In this document: positions 50,795 through 59,646 of the stretch, piece by piece | Layout of the letters: each line of letters opens with the position of its first letter | Position numbering within the stretch: position 1 is the first letter of the stretch | Assembly (NCBI RefSeq): GCF_900099965.1 | Contig: NZ_FNDJ01000030.1 | Location: 1-64,000 of the forward strand | Direction of reading: 5' to 3' | Source: Nonomuraea jiangxiensis | GTDB lineage: Bacteria > Actinomycetota > Actinomycetes > Streptosporangiales > Streptosporangiaceae | Length of the DNA stretch: 64,000 nt | The notes under the pieces: generated by a model | Database searches by the model: none | Told to the model about the DNA's origin: nothing | Seen by the model: the letters and a program-made list of their open reading frames with translations, nothing else | Translations under genes and position numbers: made by a program

Positions 50795-52615
50795 ATGGGT
50801 CGCTGGACGAAAGCGCGGCGCCGGCTGGCGTACGTCATTCCCGGGGCGCTGCTCGCGGCTCTGGGACTGGCGGCGCCCGCGGCCGCCGCGGATCCGCCGA
50901 CCGAGATCATGCCGGCCCACGTCCTGGAGGCGTTCACCCAGTTCACGGGGAATCCGGCACCCCGGACGACGATCGTCGACGTCCAGGGGCAACCCGACTT
51001 CGACCAGGCGCTGCAGATCACGGTGACCGGGCAGCCCGCCTCTCCCGGCCTGGACGGCGAGTACTCGCTCGGCGTGGGCGCCCCCTCCGCGCTGCCCACG
51101 GTCAAGGGCGAGGCGATGCTGGCCACCTTCTGGGCCCGCTCGATCACGCCCACCCCCACCGGCTCCGGCCTGGCCCACTTCGTGTTCGAGCAGAACGGTG
51201 GCGGCTACACCAAGTCCACCCAGGCGGCGATGAAGTTCGGCGGCACCTGGCAGCGCTACCGGCTGCCGTTCCGGATGGCCGCCGACTACGCGGCCGGGCA
51301 GGTCCGGATCAACTTCTGGCTCGGGTACGGCCCGCAGGTGCTGCAGATCGCGGGCGTGTCGGTGCTCCGGTACGGCGCCGGAACCCCGGACGGCTGGCCC
51401 CAGGCCACCTACGCGGGCCGCGAAGCGGGGGCCGCGTGGCGGGCCGCCGCCGCCGACCGCATCGAACGCAACCGCAAGGGCAACCTGTACGTCAAGGTCG
51501 TCGACGCCGAGGGCCACCTCGTCCCCGGCGCCACCGTCCAGGCGGACATGACCAGGCACGCCTTCAAGTTCGGCTCGGCCGCGGACGGCGTACGTCTGAT
51601 GACGCAGAACACCTCCGCGCAGAAGTACCGCGACACGCTGCTGGCCAACTTCAACCAGTTCACGCTCGGCAACAACCTCAAGTGGAACCACTGGGAGAAC
51701 CTGCCCGAGCGGAACGGCTACACCCTGCCCGCCCTCCAGTGGGGGCGCGACCACGGCCTGTTCGTCCGCGGGCACACCCTGATCTGGCCGTCGTGCGGGA
51801 ACATGCCCGCCGACGTCTGCGGCCTCCGCGGCGACCCCGCCGCGCTGCGGAGCAGGATCGACGCCCACATCACCGAGGAGGCGGGCGCGCTCGCCGGCCT
51901 GATCGACGAGTGGGACGTGGTCAACGAGCCGTACGCCAACCACGACGTGCAGGACGTGCTCGGCGACGGCGAGCTCGACCGCTGGTTCCGGCTGACCCGG
52001 CAGGCCGACCCGGGCCCGAGGCTCTACCTCAACGACTACGACATCGTCGAGGACAACGGCTGGGAGGCCCGCCACCAGGACCACTTCACCGCCCGGGTCC
52101 GCGCGCTCAAGGACGGCGGGGCGCCCATCGGCGGGATCGGCATCCAGGGGCACTTCGCCGGTGAGCAGCTCACCCCGCCGGCGGACCTGGTCACGCTGAT
52201 CAACAGGTTCGGCGGGCTGGGCCTGCCCGTCGCGATCACCGAGTTCGACGTCGGCACCACCGACGAGCAACTCCAGGCCGACTACACGCGGGACTTCCTG
52301 ACCACGATGTTCAGCATGCCGCAGGTCACCGGGGTCAGCACGTTCGGGTTCTGGGAGGGCGACACCTGGGATCCCAAGCGGGCCCTGTTCAGGACCGACT
52401 GGACCCTCAAGCCGAACGGCCGGGCCTGGCGCGACCTCATCTACGGCACCTGGTGGACGAAGGCCACGGCCACCACCGGGCCGACCGGCTCGACCACGGT
52501 GCGCGGCTTCCTCGGCGACTACACCGTGAAGGTCACGGCCGGCGGCGTCACCAAGGAGGTCGCCGTCTCGATGCCGACCATCAGCGGCAAGGCGATCACG
52601 GTAGTCGTCGGCTGA
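50795..52615 (+). CDS. Secreted GH10 endo-1,4-beta-xylanase
   Basis: A 606-residue exported enzyme. An Arg-rich N-terminus and hydrophobic core give a signal peptide cut near AAPAAAADP (about 31). Residues 35-200 form a beta-sandwich like a carbohydrate-binding module. The GH10 barrel (about 230-575) has KFGSAADGV, NNLKWNHWE, the acid/base Glu in WDVVNEPYANHD and the nucleophile Glu in ITEFDVGT. A short C-terminal beta module follows. It cuts xylan outside the cell into oligomers for the ABC importer encoded next. Confidence 0.9.
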   Translation: MGRWTKARRRLAYVIPGALLAALGLAAPAAAADPPTEIMPAHVLEAFTQFTGNPAPRTTIVDVQGQPDFDQALQITVTGQPASPGLDGEYSLGVGAPSALPTVKGEAMLATFWARSITPTPTGSGLAHFVFEQNGGGYTKSTQAAMKFGGTWQRYRLPFRMAADYAAGQVRINFWLGYGPQVLQIAGVSVLRYGAGTPDGWPQATYAGREAGAAWRAAAADRIERNRKGNLYVKVVDAEGHLVPGATVQADMTRHAFKFGSAADGVRLMTQNTSAQKYRDTLLANFNQFTLGNNLKWNHWENLPERNGYTLPALQWGRDHGLFVRGHTLIWPSCGNMPADVCGLRGDPAALRSRIDAHITEEAGALAGLIDEWDVVNEPYANHDVQDVLGDGELDRWFRLTRQADPGPRLYLNDYDIVEDNGWEARHQDHFTARVRALKDGGAPIGGIGIQGHFAGEQLTPPADLVTLINRFGGLGLPVAITEFDVGTTDEQLQADYTRDFLTTMFSMPQVTGVSTFGFWEGDTWDPKRALFRTDWTLKPNGRAWRDLIYGTWWTKATATTGPTGSTTVRGFLGDYTVKVTAGGVTKEVAVSMPTISGKAITVVVG

Positions 52616-52641
52616 CCTCAGCAGACCCGAAAGGAAAGACC

Positions 52642-54102
52642 ATGCCAGCCATACAACTCAGCCGCCGGCAACTTCTGCGGGCCGCCGCCGCCACCGGCGG
52701 GGCCGCGTTGCTCGCCGGCTGCGGCGGCTCCCCCGAAGACGCCGGCCCTGCCTCGGGCACCAGCCTGGCGTACTGGGACTGGTACGTCAGCCAGGCGCCG
52801 TGGGTGGACAACGAGATCAAGCTCTTCCAGCAGGCCAACGGCAAGACCACGGTCAAGAAGACCACGCAGGTCACCGACAAGTACCTCGACCTGCTGGCGC
52901 TGGCGTTCCGCAGCGGCACCGCCCCGGACGTGTTCCTGCTGCCCACGAAGCCGAAACTGGAGGTCCACGTCGGCGAGGGGTGGCTGATGCCCCTGGACAG
53001 GTGGGCCACCGCCGAGTGGCGGTCGAGGTTCCCCGACAACAGCTTCGTCGAGGGCGTCAACATCTTCGGCGGCAAGGTCTACTCCGCGCCCTTCAGCGGC
53101 CTGGCACCGGCGTTGCAGCTCTACCTCCACAACGGCGTCTTCAAGGAGGCCGGGCTGACCAACCCCGACGGGACGGTCCAGATCCCGAAGACCTGGGACG
53201 ACATCACCCGCGCAGCCGAGACGATCACCAGCAAGAGTGGCGGCAAGGTCTTCGGGCTCGGCTTCGGCAACGCGCAGAAGGGGGCGCTGCCGTGGCTGAT
53301 CGAGCTGTTCTGCCGGGGTGCCGGGTCGCCCGGAGGCACCCAGAACGTGGACTACCGCACCGGCCGCTGGACCTACGGCACCGACCGCAACTACGCCGAC
53401 TTCCTGGCGCTGCTCCTGGACTGGAAGAACCGCGGCTTCATCTACCCCAACTCGATGAGCATCTCGGACGAGCAGGCCAGGGCGTTCTTCTCCAAGGGCC
53501 GCTTCGGCATGATCGTCGGCGGCGTGTGGAACCAGGCGCCCTGGGAGGAGGCCGGCTTCAAGGACTACAGCCTCATGACGCTCCCGTCGCCGACCGGCAC
53601 CCCGCAGGGCTACTTCTACGGATCACCGGGCAGCTACCTGCTGGGCATCTCGGCCAAGGCCAAGAACCCCGACCAGGCGTGGGCCTGGCTCGACTGGTTC
53701 TACGGTCCCGCCGCCGGCAAGCGCTGGGTGCAGGGCGGCTACGGCCTGTCGGTCTATCCCGAGAACAACGATCCGGCGGGCGTGACCTCACCGACGTTCC
53801 GCCAGTACGTCGCCATGGCCGGCACGGCACTCGTCGGCCCGGTGCCCGCGATCCGCAACCCCGAGATCGCCAAGGTGGAGGTGGCGGCGGTCCAGCCGGA
53901 CCTCCCCGACGTCGCCGCGGGCATCTACACCGGCCAGCTCAAGGACGCCCCCAAGGCGCTCAAGGAACTGGAGGACCGCCTCAACGGCGCCCTGAGCGAG
54001 GCCGTCGCGAAGGCCCGCGGGCAGGGGCTCAAGGTCGGCATGGACGACTACGTGTTCGCCGACTGGGACATCGCCAAGCCGTACACGACCAAGCGCGGAT
54101 GA
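52642..54102 (+). CDS. ABC sugar-binding lipoprotein
   Basis: A 486-residue family 1 solute-binding protein. The signal has twin arginines (LSRRQLLRAA) and lipobox ALLAGC (Cys25), so it may be exported by Tat as a lipoprotein. The mature part has SLAYWDWYVSQAPWVDNEI, APDVFLLPTKPKLEVHV and GWLMPLDRWA. AAAGGAAAG precedes ATG 52642. Its place after the xylanase suggests xylo-oligosaccharides as ligand. Confidence 0.88.
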   Translation: MPAIQLSRRQLLRAAAATGGAALLAGCGGSPEDAGPASGTSLAYWDWYVSQAPWVDNEIKLFQQANGKTTVKKTTQVTDKYLDLLALAFRSGTAPDVFLLPTKPKLEVHVGEGWLMPLDRWATAEWRSRFPDNSFVEGVNIFGGKVYSAPFSGLAPALQLYLHNGVFKEAGLTNPDGTVQIPKTWDDITRAAETITSKSGGKVFGLGFGNAQKGALPWLIELFCRGAGSPGGTQNVDYRTGRWTYGTDRNYADFLALLLDWKNRGFIYPNSMSISDEQARAFFSKGRFGMIVGGVWNQAPWEEAGFKDYSLMTLPSPTGTPQGYFYGSPGSYLLGISAKAKNPDQAWAWLDWFYGPAAGKRWVQGGYGLSVYPENNDPAGVTSPTFRQYVAMAGTALVGPVPAIRNPEIAKVEVAAVQPDLPDVAAGIYTGQLKDAPKALKELEDRLNGALSEAVAKARGQGLKVGMDDYVFADWDIAKPYTTKRG

Positions 54103-54106
54103 CCTG

Positions 54107-55087
54107 ATGACCGACGTCCGACTGGCCGCCCGGCCCCGTGCGCTGAGCACGGGGACGGTCTCCGGCCTGTGGCGGCGGATCGCCGCCGCCCGCTGGTCCT
54201 ACCTGTACGTCCTGCCGATGCTGGTGCTGCTGCTGGCGTTCGTGATCTACCCCATCATCGCCTCGCTCGGCTACACCTTCTACCGGTGGGACGGGATCGG
54301 CGAGCCCGGGGACTTCGTCGGGCTCGCCAACTTCTCCCGGGTGATGACGGACGGCATCTTCTGGGGCGCCCTGCGCAACACGTTCTTCTACGTGCTGCTG
54401 GTGGTGCCCATCCAGCTCGTCCTGGCGCTCGCGCTCGCCCTGGTGCTCAACAACCGCCGGTTGCGGCTGCGGACCTTCTACCGCACGCTGTTCTTCCTGC
54501 CGGTGGTGACCTCGGCCGCGGTCGTCGGCGTGGTCGTCCAGCTGCTGTTCTCCAATTTCGGCGACGTCGTCAACGACGTCCTGATGTCGCTCGGCCTCAC
54601 CCACGAGTACATCGATTGGCTCGGCGACCCGAACTTCGCGATGATCATCATCATCGGGGTCGGGATCTGGCACACGCTGGGCTACAACCTGGTGTACTTC
54701 CTGGCCGGGCTGCAGACGATCCCCGACGAGCTCTACGAGGCGGCGCGGCTCGACGGCGCGGGCGCCTTCGCGTGCTTCCGCCACATCACCGTGCCCCTGC
54801 TCAGGTCGGTGGGCGTCGTCATCGTACTGCTGTCGGTCATCGGCTCGTTCCAGGTCTTCGACCTCGTGCAGGTGCTCACCAACGGCGGGCCGTACTTCGC
54901 CACCGAGGTCGTCAACTCCTACATCTACCACCTGGCCTTCGGCGGGTTCTCCGGCTCCAGCGTCGACCGGGACGTCGGCCTGGCCTCGGCGGCCTCGTTC
55001 TTCTACGGGCTGCTGCTCATCGTGTTCGCCGTGGTCCAGGCCCTCTTCCTGCGGGCCCTGGTCAGACGCAGGGGAGGCCGCGCATGA
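54107..55087 (+). CDS. ABC sugar permease, MalF-type
   Basis: A 326-residue membrane protein with an N-terminal cytoplasmic extension, about six helices (LYVLPMLVLLLAFVIYPIIA first) and the EAA loop (YEAARLDGAGAFACFRHITVP). It starts four bases after the binding-protein stop. With its partner it forms a CUT1 importer channel; no ATPase gene is present locally. Confidence 0.88.
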   Translation: MTDVRLAARPRALSTGTVSGLWRRIAAARWSYLYVLPMLVLLLAFVIYPIIASLGYTFYRWDGIGEPGDFVGLANFSRVMTDGIFWGALRNTFFYVLLVVPIQLVLALALALVLNNRRLRLRTFYRTLFFLPVVTSAAVVGVVVQLLFSNFGDVVNDVLMSLGLTHEYIDWLGDPNFAMIIIIGVGIWHTLGYNLVYFLAGLQTIPDELYEAARLDGAGAFACFRHITVPLLRSVGVVIVLLSVIGSFQVFDLVQVLTNGGPYFATEVVNSYIYHLAFGGFSGSSVDRDVGLASAASFFYGLLLIVFAVVQALFLRALVRRRGGRA

Positions 55088-55908
55088 CCCGTCGCGCGCC
55101 GGTGATGACGCACGTGTTCCTGCTCGTGGGCGGGGTGGCCTGGCTCTACCCGTTCCTGTGGACGCTGGGCAGCTCGCTCAAGAGCACCGACGAGTTCTTC
55201 GGCCGCGGCCTCGACCCGCTGCCCGGCACGCCGCTGTGGTCGAACTACGCGCAGGCCTGGCAGGGCGCCTCCTTCGGGCAGTATTTCCTCAACACCCTCA
55301 CCATCACCGTCGCCACGGTGCTCATCACCCTGCTCGTCACCGCCATGGCCGGCTACACCCTGGCCCGTACCGAGTTCCCCGGCAAGGGCCTGGTCCTGGT
55401 CGCGGTGGCGGCGACCGTGTTCCTGCCCCACGGTTACACCATCATCCCGATCTTCGACATCATGGACGGGCTGGGCCTGCTCAACAGCCTCTGGTCGATC
55501 ATCATCGTGCAGTCCGCCGGCGGGATCGTGTTCGGCACCTTCCTGTTCATGGGCTACTTCCGGGCGATCGACCGGGCGCTGGAGGACGCCGCCCGGGTGG
55601 ACGGGGCCAATTTCCACCAGGTCTTCTGGCGGATCATGCTGCCGCTGGCCGGGCCGATGCTGGCCACGGTGGGCCTGTTCACCGCCATCTCGGCGTGGAA
55701 CAGCTTCTTCATCCCGCTCGTGTTCACCCTCGCCCGTCCCGAACTGCGCACGCTCGGCGTCGGGATGTACGCCTTCATCGGCGAGAACTCCACCGACTGG
55801 ACGCTGCTGTGCGCCGGCTCGGTCATCACGCTCGCCCCCATCATCGCGATCTTCCTGGTGCTGCAGAGGTTCTTCGTGAACGGCCTGGCCGGCGCCGTCA
55901 AGCAGTGA
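55084..55908 (+). CDS. ABC sugar permease, MalG-type
   Basis: A 274-residue membrane protein with six helices and EAA loop (LEDAARVDGANFHQVFWRIM). The ATG overlaps the stop of the first permease. The operon xylanase-SBP-permease-permease ends here, and a dioxygenase gene converges 20 bases later. Confidence 0.88.
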   Translation: MTRRAPVMTHVFLLVGGVAWLYPFLWTLGSSLKSTDEFFGRGLDPLPGTPLWSNYAQAWQGASFGQYFLNTLTITVATVLITLLVTAMAGYTLARTEFPGKGLVLVAVAATVFLPHGYTIIPIFDIMDGLGLLNSLWSIIIVQSAGGIVFGTFLFMGYFRAIDRALEDAARVDGANFHQVFWRIMLPLAGPMLATVGLFTAISAWNSFFIPLVFTLARPELRTLGVGMYAFIGENSTDWTLLCAGSVITLAPIIAIFLVLQRFFVNGLAGAVKQ

Positions 55909-55928
55909 CAACCCTGCGGGGGCGCCGG

Positions 55929-56738
55929 TCATCCCGCATCGCCATACAGCACGGGGTTGAGCGGGGTGTCCGGCACGGTCCCGACCTCGGCGCCGGGCAG
56001 CCACGCGCGCAGGTCCGCCCACTGGTTGTCGTTGACCGGCCGGGCGACCGTGATGCCGGCGTCCATGTAGATGACGGTCATCACCCGGCGCGGGAGGTCA
56101 GAGCGGTTCGGCGCGGCATGGTGGAACGTCCATCCGAGGTGATAGCTCACCTCCCCGAGCCGGTACGGGTGCGCGACGACCGGGAAGTCCCGCTCGGCCA
56201 GCGCCCGCTGCAACGCCCGCTCGGACTCGTCGCTGATGGGCAGGTCACGGCCGTACTCGAAGCGGTGGCTGCCGGCGGCGAAGGCCAGCGGCCCCATCTC
56301 GGCCGGCGTGTCCTGCAGCGGGATCCAGGCCGTCACGGTGCGGTCGGTGGCCAGCGGCCAGTAGTACTGGTCGGCGTGCCAGGGGGTGAACCCGCCGCCC
56401 GGCTCCTTGTACAGCGCCTGGTCGTGATAGAGGCGGACGGCGGCGACGCCGAGCAACTCGGCCGCGATGCGGGCCAGCCGCCGGGAGAAGACGAACGCGC
56501 GTACGAGGTCGCTGTGCCGCCACAGGTTGGTGACCTGGAGGAAGGCCTTGCCGTACGTGTCGCGCTGCTCCAGGGGCAGGTGCTGGGTGTTCAGCTCGAT
56601 GACCTTGCCGGTGATCTCGGGCTCGTACGCCGCGATCGTCCCGGCGTCCAGCACGCCGGGCAGCCGGACGAAGCCGTGGTCGGTGAAGTGCCGCAGCGCG
56701 GCGGCGTCGAGGGCGTAGCGGGACTGCAGATCCGTCAT
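55929..56738 (-). CDS. Phytanoyl-CoA dioxygenase (PhyH) family protein, second copy
   Basis: A 269-residue Fe(II)/2-oxoglutarate oxygenase. The triad is HxD in PWHADQYYWPL and the distal His in FHHAAPNRSD, with the arginine in PRRVMTVIY. It is only distantly like the first PhyH at 46450. Divergent from an AraC gene, as is the first copy, so two PhyH/AraC modules bracket the xylan locus. The substrate is unknown. Confidence 0.86.
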   Translation of the reverse strand: MTDLQSRYALDAAALRHFTDHGFVRLPGVLDAGTIAAYEPEITGKVIELNTQHLPLEQRDTYGKAFLQVTNLWRHSDLVRAFVFSRRLARIAAELLGVAAVRLYHDQALYKEPGGGFTPWHADQYYWPLATDRTVTAWIPLQDTPAEMGPLAFAAGSHRFEYGRDLPISDESERALQRALAERDFPVVAHPYRLGEVSYHLGWTFHHAAPNRSDLPRRVMTVIYMDAGITVARPVNDNQWADLRAWLPGAEVGTVPDTPLNPVLYGDAG

Positions 56739-56850
56739 ACCGCCAGCTTCCCCGCATCCCCTGCCGCCCTGCCACGCGATGGATGACCGGTTCCGGTACT
56801 TTCGTGATGATCGCCGGGACAGCGTGACCACATTCGGACGGCGGAGGACC

Positions 56851-57587
56851 GTGCGCGCGACCTTCGAACACATCGAGGCCACCCCCAGCTCTCCTGGAAG
56901 CTGTACGTCCGGCGGGCCTCGCGCTTCCGCTTCGCCTGGCACTTCCACCGGGAATTCGAACTGACCCTGATCACCCACGGCACCGGCACCCGCTTCGTGG
57001 GCGACCGCGTCGAGGAGTACGCTCCCGCGGACCTGACCCTGATCGGCCCGGAGACGCCGCACACCTACCAGTCGGTTCCCGGGACCATCCGGAATGAGGC
57101 GATCGTCGTCCAGTTCCGCCGGGACTTCCTGGGAGCGGGCTTCTTCGACCGCCCCGAGTTCACCGGCGTGGCCGCCCTCCCCGAACGCTCGGCACGCGGG
57201 CTGAGCTTCCCCCCGTCCGCCGTGGAACCGGGCGCGCTGCGAGCCCTCGCGGCGGGCGGGACGATGCCGCCGCCCGAGCGCACCCTCGCCCTGGTCGGCG
57301 TGCTCGTCGCCCCGGCCTCGGTCAGCCGCTTCTTCCGCCGCACCACCGGCGCCACCATCACCGGCTATCTCACCATGCTGCGGATCAGCGCCGCCTGCCG
57401 GCTGTTGCGGGAGACCGATCGCGCCGTCTCCGCCATCGCCGCCGACTGCGGCTACGCCAACCTGTCCACCTTCAACCGGCGTTTCCGGGAGCGGACGGGC
57501 ATGTCTCCGCGCGAGTACCGGGCACACTGGTCTTCCGGCACGTCGCCTGACCCGCCACCGGTCGGACCCGACCGAATTCCCGTTTAA
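56851..57587 (+). pseudogene. Frameshifted AraC family regulator
   Basis: GTG 56851, behind GGAGG, reads a normal AraC start (RATFEHIEATP), but the frame then fails. One base more in the run of five C at 56882-56886 would join it to QLSWKLYVRRASRFRFAWHF and on through the cupin sensor (VEEYAPADLTLIGPETPHTY) to the DNA-binding domain (VSAIAADCGYANLSTFNRRF, MSPREYRAHW). The downstream frame has no good start before GTG 56997. It is a one-base deletion, a sequencing error in a homopolymer, or phase variation. If real, the regulator of the adjacent PhyH gene is lost. Confidence 0.78.
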
Positions 57588-57601
57588 ACCAGTAGGGAAT
57601 G

Positions 57602-57630
57602 TTGACTTGTCCGGAATGTCGTCCTAACGT
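57602..57630 (+). promoter_or_regulatory. Promoter of the leader peptide and sulfur operon
   Basis: TTGACT (57602-57607) and TAACGT (57625-57630) are 17 bases apart, a near-consensus vegetative promoter. Transcription would start at about 57637, right at the leader ATG. Flanking repeats GGAATGT (57596-57602 and 57613-57619) and an ATTCCC/GGGAAT inverted pair (57576-57600) may bind a regulator. Confidence 0.65.
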
Positions 57631-57637
57631 CGGACAT

Positions 57638-57712
57638 ATGAGGCAGGATCTTCTGCTGACCAGGCGCTCCCACGTGGACTTCGGCCACGTCGCCAGCGCT
57701 CAATGTCGTTGA
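57638..57712 (+). CDS. Cys-Arg leader peptide (cysteine attenuator)
   Basis: A 24-residue peptide opening MRQDLLLTRR, with SHVDFGHVASAQCR and then stop. The RRxHVDFxxVASAxCR ending is that of putative leader peptides found before sulfur genes in many actinobacteria. The single cysteine codon near the end is the sensing point: a ribosome stalling there for lack of Cys-tRNA would change downstream folding. It has no ribosome site and sits at the predicted transcription start, so translation is probably leaderless. The gap of 205 bases before the flavin reductase gene holds hairpins. Confidence 0.8.
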   Translation: MRQDLLLTRRSHVDFGHVASAQCR

Positions 57713-57763
57713 TCACGGACTAGCGGCCGGGGCCGGCCACCACCGCTTTCCCTCCACGTTCCC

Positions 57764-57787
57764 GGCGTGGCCGACGCCGTCCACGCC
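57764..57787 (+). promoter_or_regulatory. Hairpin in leader region
   Basis: GGCGTGG and CCACGCC pair with a 10-base loop, 51 bases after the leader stop, and are followed by C-rich DNA. It could be the attenuator stem between leader peptide and flavin reductase gene. The inner bases (CGACG) allow other pairings, as an attenuator needs. Confidence 0.45.
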
Positions 57788-57917
57788 CCCCACCCCCGCT
57801 TCGCGACCCGGAAAGCCGCCGGGGCGCCGCGTGAGCGTGCCCTTCTCTCGTGAGGAACCTTCTCGTGTTCGTGCCATCAGTGACCTCCGGCCACCCCGAC
57901 AGGACGGGAGTGACCGC

Positions 57918-58430
57918 GTGACCGACACGCTTCCCGACCGAGCCGTCGGCGCCGACTCCTTCCGGCAGGCGCTCGCCGTACACGCCAGCGGCGTCGTGGT
58001 CATCACCGCGCAGAGCGACGGTGTCCCCGTCGGGCTGACCGCCACGTCGTTCTCCTCGGTCAGCCTCGAACCGCCCCTGGTCTCCTTCTACGTGGACCGT
58101 TCCTCCACCACCTGGCCGCGACTCGGCGCCGCCGACCACTTCGCGGTCAACATCCTCGCCGGTGACCAGGCCGACCTCGCCGCCCGGTTCGCCCGTAAGG
58201 GCATCGACCGGTTCGCCCCGCCCACCGGCTGGCGGCCCGGACCGCTCGGCGCCCCGCTGCTGCACGACGTCTCCGCGCACCTGGTGTGCCTGCCGTACGA
58301 GCGGGTCGAGGTCGGCGACCACATCCTCGTCGTCGGCCTGGTCGCCGAGGCCGAGACGCACGACCCTGGCCGGCCGCTCCTCTACCACCAGGGCCGCTTC
58401 GGCCGCTTCCTGGCCCATCCCGACTCCTGA
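57918..58430 (+). CDS. NAD(P)H:flavin reductase, DIM6/NTAB family
   Basis: A 170-residue split-barrel flavoprotein: FRQALAVHASGVVVITA, GLTATSFSSVSLEPPLVSFY and HFAVNILAGDQADLAARFA. It supplies reduced FMN to two-component monooxygenases; the three luciferase-like genes follow. GTG 57918 is preferred for GGGAG seven bases upstream; the longer frame from 57831 has no such site and a low-complexity start. Confidence 0.87.
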   Translation: MTDTLPDRAVGADSFRQALAVHASGVVVITAQSDGVPVGLTATSFSSVSLEPPLVSFYVDRSSTTWPRLGAADHFAVNILAGDQADLAARFARKGIDRFAPPTGWRPGPLGAPLLHDVSAHLVCLPYERVEVGDHILVVGLVAEAETHDPGRPLLYHQGRFGRFLAHPDS

Positions 58431-58482
58431 ACCGCCGACGTTCACGCCCGCCTACATCGACCCCGCGATATCTGGAGCTCAC

Positions 58483-59646
58483 ATGACCTTGCACCTGGCC
58501 GTGGCGCTGGACGGCACGGGCTGGCACCCGGCCGCCTGGCGCGACCCGGCCGCCACACCCGAGGCGATCTTCTCGGCCGACTACTGGGCGGCTCTCGTGG
58601 CCGAGGCCGAGCGCGGGCTGCTCGACTTCGTCACCATCGAGGACAACCTCAGTCTGCAGTCCGTGCTGCCCGACAGGCCGGACGACCGGACGGACCAGGT
58701 ACGCGGCCGGTTCGACGCGGTGCTGCTGGCGGCCCGGCTGGCTCCGCTCACCACCCGGATCGGCCTGGTGCCGACGGGCACCACCACGCACACCGAGCCG
58801 TTCCACGTGGCGATCGGGATCGCCACGCTGGATCACGTCAGTGGCGGCCGGGCGGGGTGGCGGGTGCGGGTGTCCCCGCAGGCCCAGGAGGCGCGGCATT
58901 TCGGTCGCAGGGAGTTCCCGTCGCTTGATCGATTGCCGGACGGGCCCGGCGGGCTGTCGTCGCACGCGGAAGAGCTGTTCGCGGAGGCTACCGATGTGGT
59001 GGAGGTGGCACGACGGCTGTGGGACAGCTGGGAGGACGACGCCGAGATCCGGGATGTGGCCACCGGCCGGTTCATCGATCGGGACAGGCTTCATTACGTC
59101 GACTTCGCCGGGCGGTTCTTCTCGGTCAGGGGGCCGTCGATCACGCCTCGGTCGCCGCAGGGGCAGCCGGTGGTGACGGCGCTCGCGCATGCCCGGTTGC
59201 CGTACGAGTTCGCCGCGGGGAGCGCCGACGTCGTGTTCGTCACGCCGGGGTCGGCGGAGGAGGCGCGTGCCGTGGCGGGGGAGGTCAGAGGGTTGTCGGA
59301 GCGGTTGATGATCTTCGCCGACCTTGTGGTGTTCCTGGGGGAGGGCGCGGCCGGGCGCAGGGCCCGGCTGGACGAGCTGGACGGGGCCGAGCTCTCCTCC
59401 GACGCCGCCGTCTTCGCGGGGACCGCCGGTGAGCTGGCCGAGCTGCTGCTGGAGTGGCGGCGGGCCGGAATCCAGGGGTTCCGGCTGCGGCCCGGCACGC
59501 TGCCGTACGACCTGGAGCGGATCACCCGCGACCTGACGGCCGAGCTGCGGGCACGCGGGGCGTTCAGGAGCAGGTACGAGGCCGCCACGCTGCGCGGGCT
59601 GCTCGGCCTGCCGCGTCCGGCCAGCCGCTACGCGGAGGTGTCATGA
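58483..59646 (+). CDS. Luciferase-like FMN monooxygenase, NtaA/SnaA/DszA type
   Basis: A 387-residue flavin-dependent oxygenase: LHLAVALDGTGWHPAAWRDP opening, LLDFVTIEDNLSLQ, then TLDHVSGGRAGWRV, the WNxVTS-like position typical of the NtaA group. Such enzymes use FMNH2 from the reductase to cleave C-S, C-N or aromatic bonds. GGAGC precedes ATG 58483. It overlaps the next gene by four bases. Confidence 0.86.
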   Translation: MTLHLAVALDGTGWHPAAWRDPAATPEAIFSADYWAALVAEAERGLLDFVTIEDNLSLQSVLPDRPDDRTDQVRGRFDAVLLAARLAPLTTRIGLVPTGTTTHTEPFHVAIGIATLDHVSGGRAGWRVRVSPQAQEARHFGRREFPSLDRLPDGPGGLSSHAEELFAEATDVVEVARRLWDSWEDDAEIRDVATGRFIDRDRLHYVDFAGRFFSVRGPSITPRSPQGQPVVTALAHARLPYEFAAGSADVVFVTPGSAEEARAVAGEVRGLSERLMIFADLVVFLGEGAAGRRARLDELDGAELSSDAAVFAGTAGELAELLLEWRRAGIQGFRLRPGTLPYDLERITRDLTAELRARGAFRSRYEAATLRGLLGLPRPASRYAEVS

